Part shown: positions 1-6,850 of the stretch, piece after piece
Position numbering within the stretch: position 1 is the stretch's first letter
How the letters are laid out: each line of letters starts with the position of its first letter
NCBI GenBank assembly: GCA_934667475.1
Contig: CAKUMB010000003.1
Location: 62,001 to 126,000 of the forward strand
Direction of reading: 5' to 3'
Source of the DNA: an uncultured Muribaculaceae bacterium
GTDB taxonomy: Bacteria > Bacteroidota > Bacteroidia > Bacteroidales > Muribaculaceae
DNA: 64,000 nucleotides
The notes under the pieces: model-generated
Seen by the model: only the letters and a program-made list of their open reading frames with translations
Told to the model about the DNA's origin: nothing
The model's database searches: none
Position numbers and translations under genes: made by a program

Positions 1-122
1 ATCTGTACAATTATTCAACCAAATAGTAAAATTAGTGTTTTTGCTGCATTAGTCAAAATATAAAGCGGCAAAAAGAGAGCATTTCAGCATTTTTTACAAG
101 TTGCGGCAGTCGCGCGGCACGC

Positions 123-153
123 TTGCACGGCAACGGCATATTCACTAACTTTG
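123..153 (+). promoter_or_regulatory. Bacteroidetes-type promoter for the first gene
   Basis: TTG at 123-125 and TAACTTTG at 146-153 are 20 bases apart, matching the Bacteroidetes -33/-7 consensus. Transcription would start near 158, which rules out a start codon at 151 and supports the ATG at 193. The AT-rich 1-122 shows no gene. Confidence 0.6.
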
Positions 154-192
154 CCGCTGAGCCGCCTTTTCCGTGGCGGCGCCAGCTGCAAT

Positions 193-1869
193 ATGACAAA
201 CGACATGGGCAACAAACTGATGAGCTGGGCGGGCACGCGGTGCGCGCTGTGGGCGTGGATTGCCGTGATGGCCGCCGCCGAGGCGCTGCTGTGCCGGCAG
301 GGACTCTCGGTGCACGACTCAGGCGTGTATCTGAGCGGATACCTGCACTTCGCGTCAGAGCCCGAGGTGAACAGCTACCTCGGGCAGTGGCTGCTGTCGT
401 ATCTGGGCATGGGCTGGCTGTGCGGCGCACTGGGCATCAAGTCGTTTTTGGGCCTGCGCATGGTGCATGTGGCGCTGATGGCTCTGGCGCAAGCCTGCAT
501 CTACCGCTGGGCCACCCACTCACTCGGCATAAGGCCGCAACTGGCCCTGCTGGGACTGGTGCTGGCTGCGCTGTGCCACGTGCAGGGCTACAGCGAGGTG
601 AACTACAACGAACTGAGCGCACTGCTGCTGATGGCCGTCACGGCCACGCTCACGGGCGGTGTGCTGCGCCAAAAGTTGTGGCGGGTGGCCGCGGCAGGCG
701 CTCTTGTGGCAGTAGCGGTGGCGGCACGCGTGGTGAACGTGTGGTTTGTGGCGCTGCCAGCGGTGGCCTGGCTGGCCGGCAACCGCAGTGCGGCCTGGGG
801 CCGCATGTGGCTGGCTTGGCTTGGCGGCGGACTTGCCGGAGCCGCAGCAGTGCTGGCAATGCTGTGGGCCAGCGGCACTGTGGGTGTGGTGAGCATCACC
901 GCCCGCACCATGCTGGGCATGGCATCGGCCGGAAGCAGCACCCACGGCCTGCGCACACTGGCATGGATTTATGCCGGCGGCATGGGCCACATGGCTCTGA
1001 GCGGCTGCGTGATGGCTGCAATAGCGGCTGCGGTATGGGCTGCGGCATGGGCGGTGAAGGGCTGCACCAAGGCGGTGAGGGGCGCGGCTGCGGCAGTGTG
1101 CGCCATAGCTGGCGGAGTGGCACTGTGGAAGCTCAACAGCGGACCGGTGTGCAACTACGCCATGTTCACGTCAATGGCTGCACTGGCCGTGATGGCGGTG
1201 AGGCTCAAGCAGCCGGCACTGCGCACAGCCGCGGCGCTGTGGCTGGCGGTGCTGGTGCTGTATCCATTTGGCAGCGCGGCGTCGAATGCCGTCAACGGCC
1301 CCTACTTTCTTCACCTTGCCATGCCACTGGCGGTGGCGGGTGTGGCATGCGGCATACGGACTGTAAAGGGACGGTGGCACTCCACACTGGGCAGCACGGC
1401 CGCGGTGATGGCCGTGGCATTGGCCCTGGCCATGATAAAGCTCAACGCCACCCATGGTCTGTTTCAAGACCAAAAGCGCACAGTGTGCCGATTTGAAATA
1501 CACAGCCCGGCCACGCGAGGCATCTACACCAGCGAGGCAAATGCCCGCCTGCACAGCTGGCTGACAGCACAACTGCGGCCGCACCTGCGCACAGGCCAGC
1601 ATGTGATATGCAACTTCTCGCTGCCACTAATCAGCATGCTCGACTGCCGCCCCTACGCCTACGCCGAAAGCGAGTGGGTGGACAACAGCGCGGTGCTGTG
1701 CCTCTACATCGACGAGGCGCACAAGGCCAGCCGCAGCCTGCCGGCTTTCATCATCGACTCGCGCCGGCTCAACGCGTGCGACACGGCGGTGATTAGCCAC
1801 TGCAGGCGGCTGGCACCCTACTCCACCGTGTGGCACAGCGGCCCATACAGCCTGATTGCGCCCGATTGA
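193..1869 (+). CDS. polytopic membrane protein, possible GT-C type glycosyltransferase
   Basis: The protein has 558 residues and about ten hydrophobic membrane segments rich in Ala, Leu, Val and Gly. After the first segment comes a loop with acidic residues (VHDSGVYLSGYLHF), the place where GT-C enzymes such as the GT39 and ArnT types carry their catalytic acids. The last 150 residues are soluble and hold several cysteines, including a CNFSLPL stretch. That topology suggests an integral membrane glycosyltransferase using a lipid-linked sugar, but no diagnostic signature was recognised. The ATG at 193 was chosen because the promoter at 123-153 lies just upstream; no Shine-Dalgarno is present. 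It stands alone, with a new promoter after it. Confidence 0.6.
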   Translation: MTNDMGNKLMSWAGTRCALWAWIAVMAAAEALLCRQGLSVHDSGVYLSGYLHFASEPEVNSYLGQWLLSYLGMGWLCGALGIKSFLGLRMVHVALMALAQACIYRWATHSLGIRPQLALLGLVLAALCHVQGYSEVNYNELSALLLMAVTATLTGGVLRQKLWRVAAAGALVAVAVAARVVNVWFVALPAVAWLAGNRSAAWGRMWLAWLGGGLAGAAAVLAMLWASGTVGVVSITARTMLGMASAGSSTHGLRTLAWIYAGGMGHMALSGCVMAAIAAAVWAAAWAVKGCTKAVRGAAAAVCAIAGGVALWKLNSGPVCNYAMFTSMAALAVMAVRLKQPALRTAAALWLAVLVLYPFGSAASNAVNGPYFLHLAMPLAVAGVACGIRTVKGRWHSTLGSTAAVMAVALALAMIKLNATHGLFQDQKRTVCRFEIHSPATRGIYTSEANARLHSWLTAQLRPHLRTGQHVICNFSLPLISMLDCRPYAYAESEWVDNSAVLCLYIDEAHKASRSLPAFIIDSRRLNACDTAVISHCRRLAPYSTVWHSGPYSLIAPD

Positions 1870-1881
1870 GGCCCCGAGGCT

Positions 1882-1911
1882 TTGACGCCTCCTGTTTTTA
1901 CACTACATTTG
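1882..1911 (+). promoter_or_regulatory. promoter for the small protein / barrel gene pair
   Basis: TTG at 1882-1884 and TACATTTG at 1904-1911 are 19 bases apart, matching the Bacteroidetes consensus. The start codon at 1945 lies 33 bases beyond the -7 box. Confidence 0.6.
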
Positions 1912-1944
1912 CAATCGGAACAAACCAACGCATTAACTGCACCA

Positions 1945-2199
1945 ATGACAATATTTGAGGTTACATTCAGCTATTTCAGCGATGGCGAAAGCGGCAACGA
2001 CAAGTTCAACTTCGCCAGCCACGACGAGGCCCAAGCCAAGTTTGACGAACACCGCGTGGCAATTGAGCAGGAATTTGGCGGCTGCGCCAATACCGACCGC
2101 ATCAACGAGGCCGACACTTTTGGCATAATGGACTGCGGCAGCGGCTCGTGGGCAAGAGTGAGCATCACCTCACACAACCAACAAAACAAGGCATTATGA
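1945..2199 (+). CDS. small acidic protein of unknown function (84 aa)
   Basis: The protein is soluble and acidic, with no signal peptide or membrane segment. It begins MTIFEVTFSYFSDGESGND, has an amphipathic middle (SHDEAQAKFDEHRVAIEQEF) and ends in a polar tail. The start at 1945 fits the promoter at 1882-1911. Its stop codon overlaps the ATG of the next gene by four bases (ATGA), so the two are probably translated together. I do not recognise the family. The N-terminal beta strands followed by a helix would suit a small alpha/beta binding domain, but that is only a guess. Confidence 0.55.
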   Translation: MTIFEVTFSYFSDGESGNDKFNFASHDEAQAKFDEHRVAIEQEFGGCANTDRINEADTFGIMDCGSGSWARVSITSHNQQNKAL

Positions 2200-2903
2200 C
2201 ACACCAACTGAAGCAAACCATGGCCGCAGCCATACTTGCCGCAACAGCAATGGTGCCCGCCGCAGCCATGGCCGGCGGCAAACCGACTGACAGCGACAAC
2301 CGCTTCTGCCACTGGAGCGTGGAGGCCAGCGGACTGATAGGCAGCGACGTGTGGGGAGCGGGAGTGGCAGCACGCTACCACCTGAACCCCTATGCCGGAG
2401 CCAGAATGGGCCTGATGATATTGGGCACCATGAGCGACGGAACCCAAGCCGGAACCATGCCCGGCGGGCAGACCGACTGGGTGGCCGAAACGGGACTCAA
2501 CAGCGTGGGTGCGCTGCGCGCCGAGCTGCTGCTGACCACACCACAACTAAGGCTTGGCAGCGACCGCGAATATGGACTGGCATTGCGCGTGTCGCCAGGC
2601 ATCGACATTCCCATTCCCGTGAACCGCACCGTGACGGTGGGCTACACCCCTCACCAGCCTGGCAGCTATGAGGTGAACTACAGCGACCAGGTGGAAAACC
2701 ACGGCGGCAAGGCGCTGTATGGACACTGCAAAGTGGCTGCACTGCTAACCATCGACCGCCTTGAGCTGAGTGCAGGCTATGAGTGGAGCAACTTCGACGT
2801 GTATGGGGGCGCACGCAACATCAGCATTGGCGGCACTAAGCTGGTGGACAGCGACCGCAAGTCCATCCACGCCGCCTTCGCGAGCATCGCCTACAAGTTC
2901 TGA
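2196..2903 (+). CDS. secreted outer-membrane beta-barrel candidate
   Basis: The protein has 235 residues. It starts with a Sec signal peptide (MTHQLKQTMAAAILAATAMV, cut likely after AMA near residue 26) followed by alternating polar and hydrophobic strands, for example ARMGLMILGTM and ELLLTTPQLRLG. The chain ends in AAFASIAYKF, and a terminal Phe is typical of outer-membrane barrels. Size and pattern suit a small 8-stranded barrel like the OmpW/OmpX/PagP group, without a family-specific motif. The ATG overlaps the stop of the 84-residue protein upstream, giving translational coupling. A very long hairpin with a T-run follows the stop. Confidence 0.6.
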   Translation: MTHQLKQTMAAAILAATAMVPAAAMAGGKPTDSDNRFCHWSVEASGLIGSDVWGAGVAARYHLNPYAGARMGLMILGTMSDGTQAGTMPGGQTDWVAETGLNSVGALRAELLLTTPQLRLGSDREYGLALRVSPGIDIPIPVNRTVTVGYTPHQPGSYEVNYSDQVENHGGKALYGHCKVAALLTIDRLELSAGYEWSNFDVYGGARNISIGGTKLVDSDRKSIHAAFASIAYKF

Positions 2904-2977
2904 CACCCACCCCACTCCAGCGCACACGCGCAAATCCTAACATTCAATCACACTGGCCGCGCCCATGGGCTTGCAGC

Positions 2978-3064
2978 CACACTCCTGAAACAACAATCCC
3001 CCCCGATGGCACTGCAATGCCGTTGGGGGAGATTGTTGTTTCAGGAGTGTGTGGAGAGTTTTTT
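2978..3064 (+). terminator. long inverted repeat, terminator between convergent genes
   Basis: A perfect 21-base inverted repeat (2978-2998 and 3031-3051) is extended inward by C/G tracts and a small inner hairpin, and is followed by six T at 3059-3064. It ends the plus-strand transcript. The opposite gene stops at 3071, so the hairpin may also stop its messenger, though no T-run is seen on that side. Confidence 0.7.
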
Positions 3065-3070
3065 CTTAAG

Positions 3071-3772
3071 CTACTTCACGTAGGGCTTCACAGCGTCGCG
3101 CCACACAAGGTAGGCGGGTCCCATGAGGTGGAGGCCATCGTTGGTGAACTCGCGGCGCAGTTTGCCCTCGCTGTCGGCCATGAGCGGGAACAGGTTGATC
3201 CACGTCACGCCCTGGCGCTTGGCCACCTGCTCGAGTGCGGCGTTGGCCTCAACCACCACGTGTTCTCGGCCCGCAAGCAGCTTGTAGCGGCCGAAGTCGT
3301 TGTTGATGGGCAACAGGCTCTGCAGATAGATGCGCGTGCGCGGACTGTGCGTCTTGATGAGCGTGATTAGGCGCTCGGTGGCGCGGGCAATGCTGTCGCC
3401 GCTCACACCGTGCGAAATGTCGTTCACGCCGCCCATTATGAAGATTTTCTTGGGCTGGCCTTTGAGTATGGGATACAGGCGGTCGATGTAGCCCTGCACA
3501 ATATCGCCCACGATGCCGCGGTTTTTAATGTGCGGGTTGCCAAGCAGTTCGTTCCACTCAGCGCCGTCGGTGAGGCTGTTGCCAAGAAACACAATGTCGC
3601 TCTTGGTGATGGGCAGCTGGGCAAACAGCGTGGCGCGACGGTAGTAGTAGGCGTCATATTTCCCTTCGGGCGGGGTTTGAGGTGCCTGCTGCTGGGCCGC
3701 GGCTGAATTTTGAGCCGTGCACGATGCGGCTGCTGCGAGTGTTATAGCCATAGTCAGCAATATTCGTTTCAT
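3071..3772 (-). CDS. secreted SGNH/GDSL hydrolase
   Basis: This is a 233-residue exported esterase or deacetylase of the SGNH superfamily. The signal peptide is MKRILLTMAITLAAAASC; the Cys at 18 could be lipidated, but the lipobox is imperfect. Block I is GNSLTDG (nucleophile Ser66), block II holds Gly89 (GIVGD), block III is GGVND (Asn117) and block V is DGLH (Asp212, His215), so the catalytic set is complete. It matches the GDSL-type sialate O-acetylesterase / lysophospholipase-like group of Bacteroidetes. Being last in the MurNAc salvage cluster, it could remove O-acetyl groups from peptidoglycan sugars; that is inference. The ATG at 3772 was chosen because the signal peptide starts there. 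Hairpins at 3804-3855 separate it from murQ. Confidence 0.8.
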   Translation of the reverse strand: MKRILLTMAITLAAAASCTAQNSAAAQQQAPQTPPEGKYDAYYYRRATLFAQLPITKSDIVFLGNSLTDGAEWNELLGNPHIKNRGIVGDIVQGYIDRLYPILKGQPKKIFIMGGVNDISHGVSGDSIARATERLITLIKTHSPRTRIYLQSLLPINNDFGRYKLLAGREHVVVEANAALEQVAKRQGVTWINLFPLMADSEGKLRREFTNDGLHLMGPAYLVWRDAVKPYVK

Positions 3773-3800
3773 GAAAAAAATGAATTTTATTAGCGATAAA

Positions 3801-3855
3801 AAAGAGCCTGCGCTGCAGCGCATCACTTGATGGGCAATGCGGCCGCGGCAGGCTC
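3801..3855 (-). terminator. hairpin after murQ
   Basis: GAGCCTGC (3804-3811) pairs with GCAGGCTC (3848-3855) around GC-rich inner stems, and an A-run on the plus strand at 3798-3803 gives a T-run on the minus transcript. It acts as a terminator or attenuator between murQ and the SGNH gene. Confidence 0.6.
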
Positions 3856-3889
3856 GATATGACAATTAATTACAGAAGAGCGATCCCGA

Positions 3890-4708
3890 TTACTTTTGGG
3901 CGCGGTAGGCGTCGACGGCCTTCTTCACCGAACCGTGAAGCAGCAGCAGACGCTTGGCCTCATCGTATTCAAGACCCAGCTCCTCGACCACCATGCGGGT
4001 GCCGCGGTCAACCAGCTTCTTGTTGCTGAGCTGCATGTTGACCATCTTGTTGCCCTTCACGCGGCCCATCTTAATCATGACGCTGGTAGAAATCATGTTG
4101 CAGATGAGCTTTTGGCCTGTGCCCGACTTCATGCGCGAGCTGCCGGTGACGTATTCGGGGCCAACAATCATCTCGATGGCAATGTCGGCTGCCTGGCCTG
4201 CAGGCGAGTCGGGATTGCTGCTGATGCTGGCGGTGAGGCAGCCATTGGCGCGAGCCTTCTCGATGGCGCCAATCACATAGGGTGTGGTGCCCGATGCGGC
4301 GATGCCAATCACGGTGTCCTTGTCGTTGATGTTGAAGGCCTGCAGGTCTTTCCAGCCCTGCTCGGTGTCGTCTTCGGCATTTTCAACGGCGTTGCGCAGT
4401 GCGGTGTCGCCGCCGGCAATGAGGCCGATAATCCAGCCCGGATCCATGCCGAATGTGGGCGGAATCTCGCTGGCGTCGAGCACGCCGAGGCGGCCCGATG
4501 TGCCGGCACCCATATAGAAGATGCGGCCGCCACGCTTCATGCGCTCCACAATGCCGTCAACGAGTTTCTCGATTTGCGGAATTGCCTTCTCCACTGCATC
4601 GGGCACCTTGTGGTCCTCCTTGTTGATTTCGGTGAGGATCTCGTGTGTAGATTTCAGCTCCAGATTGTCGTAGAGCGATGACTGCTCGCTAATTTTTACA
4701 AATGCCAT
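3890..4708 (-). CDS. murQ: N-acetylmuramic acid 6-phosphate etherase
   Basis: MurQ splits MurNAc-6-phosphate into GlcNAc-6-phosphate and D-lactate in the cytoplasm. The 272-residue protein is one SIS-type sugar isomerase domain. It carries the phosphate-sugar loop GAGTSGRLGVLDASE (residues 67-81), the family signature SEIPPTFG with Glu81, and AVENAED around Glu112, corresponding to the two catalytic acids described for E. coli MurQ. It is a little shorter than the E. coli enzyme (about 298). The gene lies 59 bases after the MurK-like kinase, which would supply its substrate. Its D-lactate product matches the dehydrogenase encoded at 6851-9643. Confidence 0.95.
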   Translation of the reverse strand: MAFVKISEQSSLYDNLELKSTHEILTEINKEDHKVPDAVEKAIPQIEKLVDGIVERMKRGGRIFYMGAGTSGRLGVLDASEIPPTFGMDPGWIIGLIAGGDTALRNAVENAEDDTEQGWKDLQAFNINDKDTVIGIAASGTTPYVIGAIEKARANGCLTASISSNPDSPAGQAADIAIEMIVGPEYVTGSSRMKSGTGQKLICNMISTSVMIKMGRVKGNKMVNMQLSNKKLVDRGTRMVVEELGLEYDEAKRLLLLHGSVKKAVDAYRAQK

Positions 4709-4767
4709 AATGTAATGTGCTTCTGTTTTTTTTATTCTGATTTAATATGATTCTTGATAGACTAAGC

Positions 4768-5616
4768 TTAGGCCTCAGTTGAGTGGAACTTGATGAGTCC
4801 CTCCATGGGGTCTTGGATGATGTTGCCCACGGTGATGCCCTGCGACTTGGCAGCCTCGAGCAGTGTGGCCTTCTCGAGCAGAGCGATTGAGCCTACGAAG
4901 TTGCAAGGCAGCTCCTTGTAGTTGTCATAGTTCTCAACGTTGCGCACAAAGAAGTCGATGAACGAGTGCAGCACTATGCGGTGAATCGAGGGCTCCTCGA
5001 TGTTGTGCTCGAGGAACGGTGCGAACTGCGCCAGGAAGCGGTTGGCAGCAGGCTTGCGATACACAGCGTCGATTATCTTGTTGCGGTCGAGGTTGTACTC
5101 CTTGAGGAACTTCTCGCACAGGTGCTCGGGAAGCTGCTTTTTGAGCACGTCGCCCACCAGCAGTTTGCCCAGCACGGCGCCGCTGCCCTCGTCGCCGAGG
5201 ATGTAGCCAAGGGGCGACACGTTGTCGACCACCTTCTCGCCGTCGTAGTAGCAAGAGTTGGAGCCAGTGCCCAGGATGCAGGCTATGCCGGGCTTGCGGC
5301 CGCACAGAGCGCGGGCGGCAGCCAGCAGGTCGCTGTCGACCTCGATTTTGGTGGCACTGGGAATGTTGGCCTTGAGGGCGTTGATAACGTGCGACTTAAT
5401 CTCATCGCTGATGATGCCAGCGCCATAGTAGTAGATTTCAGTCACCTCATAGTTGGCGATGTTGGGCATGAGCTCGTCGGCGATGCGCTGAGTCATTTCC
5501 TCCTGAGTCATCAGCAGGGCGTTCATACCGGTAGTGAAAATCTGAGCTACCTTCTCTTTTCCGTTAAGCAGACACCAATCGATTTTGGTTGATCCGCAGT
5601 CAGCAATTAAAATCAT
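4768..5616 (-). CDS. murK: BadF/BadG-type amino-sugar kinase (MurNAc/GlcNAc kinase)
   Basis: This 282-residue ASKHA-fold kinase has the phosphate-1 loop ADCGSTKIDW (residues 5-14), the adenosine-side motifs ILGTGSNSCYYDG and LGDEGSGAVLGKLL, and no membrane segment. BadF-family kinases of this size include the Clostridium acetobutylicum MurK, which phosphorylates both MurNAc and GlcNAc, and eukaryotic GlcNAc kinase. Position just upstream of murQ makes MurNAc 6-kinase the best reading. A second, more divergent copy lies at 24182-25042. The start at 5616 (MILIADCGSTK) puts the loop at the N-terminus as usual. The symbol is assigned by context; pure GlcNAc kinase activity is the main alternative. 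Confidence 0.8.
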   Translation of the reverse strand: MILIADCGSTKIDWCLLNGKEKVAQIFTTGMNALLMTQEEMTQRIADELMPNIANYEVTEIYYYGAGIISDEIKSHVINALKANIPSATKIEVDSDLLAAARALCGRKPGIACILGTGSNSCYYDGEKVVDNVSPLGYILGDEGSGAVLGKLLVGDVLKKQLPEHLCEKFLKEYNLDRNKIIDAVYRKPAANRFLAQFAPFLEHNIEEPSIHRIVLHSFIDFFVRNVENYDNYKELPCNFVGSIALLEKATLLEAAKSQGITVGNIIQDPMEGLIKFHSTEA

Positions 5617-5658
5617 AGTTTTTATTTCAATTATTTTTTTGATGATTATATTCGTTGT

Positions 5659-6822
5659 TTAAATCTTGATTATTATGTTTTTGCGGTGCAGAATTTCACC
5701 CACACACCAGTTGACGAAGATGAATATCACCGCATAGATGCAAGAGCCCAGGGTTTCGTCGCCAAAGATGCCGCTATACAGCTGATAGGCTCCCGAGCGC
5801 AAGGTGACTACGTCGCCATCAGAGCCAGTGCCGAGCGGAACCGTGCTGAACACCACCGACAGCACCGAGCCGCACAGGTAGAGGAACAGCGGATTGACGC
5901 CAAACACATGGAAGAAGCGGCACCACTTGTGGTGACCCTGCACGTCGATTACATAGATGAGCAGCGCCAGCACGCTTGAGGCGAGGCCGCATGTGATGAG
6001 CACAAACGAAGTGGACCACACCTTTTTGCCGCAGGGCACGCCATAGCTCAGCAGCCAGCCGCCCAGCAGCATGGCAAAGCCCACAAGCAGCAGTCGGTTG
6101 ATGCGGTCAAAGTTGTCCTTGTGTTCAATAATGGTCTTACCCATCATGAAGCCGATGAGCACGTGCGCAATGCCAGGCAGAGTGCTGAGAATGCCCTCGG
6201 GATCGAAAGCGAGCTTCAGCCCGCCTACTGTGTCGTGATACATGTGGTTCTCGCCAAGCACGGCAGTGTCGATGCGCGCGATTATGTTGTCGGTGCTCCA
6301 CTCATATCCGTTGCCGAAGTAGAGTATCACCGCATACACCACCAGTATGCCGCCTATGATCCAGGGCACCAGCTTGTGCTTGCAGGTGACGGCAATCATC
6401 GAGCCGAAGAAGTAGGTGAGCGCCAGGCGCGGGAACACTCCCAGAATGCGCAGCGAGTCGACGCAGTTTACTGCCTCGGCCAGCGTGCAGTCGGGCTTGA
6501 ATATGTGGCGCATGAAGAAGCTGAACCAGAATATTGCCCAACCAATGAGGAAGAGCAGGATGGTGCGGCGGGCAATCTTCATGAACACGTGTCCGCTGAG
6601 CTGGAAGTTGAACTTGCGCAATGAGAAATACATTGATACACCCATCACAAACATAAAGAACGGGAACACCAGGTCGGTGGGGGTGAGACCTATCCACTCG
6701 GCATGGTCGAGCGGGGCGTAGATGTGTCCCCACGAACCGGGGTTGTTGACGAGCAGCATTCCCGCAATGGTGATACCACGGAGGATATCAAGGGAGAGAA
6801 GTCGTTTTGATTGAGTTGCCAT
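5659..6822 (-). CDS. NagX-like membrane acyltransferase family protein (DUF5009)
   Basis: The protein has 387 residues and about ten membrane segments. It opens with SKRLLSLDILRGITIAGMLL and WIGLTPTDLVFPFFMFVMG, the signature of the family that includes heparan-alpha-glucosaminide N-acetyltransferase and bacterial NagX/YeiB-like proteins. In other bacteria nagX lies in N-acetylglucosamine utilisation operons; its activity is either transmembrane acetyl transfer to amino sugars or transport. Here it lies 42 bases before the kinase and 28 bases after the D-lactate dehydrogenase, inside the MurNAc cluster. It could re-acetylate deacetylated wall sugars at the membrane, which is inference. Confidence 0.8.
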   Translation of the reverse strand: MATQSKRLLSLDILRGITIAGMLLVNNPGSWGHIYAPLDHAEWIGLTPTDLVFPFFMFVMGVSMYFSLRKFNFQLSGHVFMKIARRTILLFLIGWAIFWFSFFMRHIFKPDCTLAEAVNCVDSLRILGVFPRLALTYFFGSMIAVTCKHKLVPWIIGGILVVYAVILYFGNGYEWSTDNIIARIDTAVLGENHMYHDTVGGLKLAFDPEGILSTLPGIAHVLIGFMMGKTIIEHKDNFDRINRLLLVGFAMLLGGWLLSYGVPCGKKVWSTSFVLITCGLASSVLALLIYVIDVQGHHKWCRFFHVFGVNPLFLYLCGSVLSVVFSTVPLGTGSDGDVVTLRSGAYQLYSGIFGDETLGSCIYAVIFIFVNWCVGEILHRKNIIIKI

Positions 6823-6850
6823 TTTTAATTATTGTTATCTATCAAATGTT

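Noticed and set aside
123..1496. Long open frame of 457 codons in another frame over the first membrane protein gene
   Set aside because: Its product is rich in Gly, Arg, His and Cys with no hydrophobic order; the overlapping frame 193-1869 shows clean membrane segments and a promoter. It is a GC-skew artefact.
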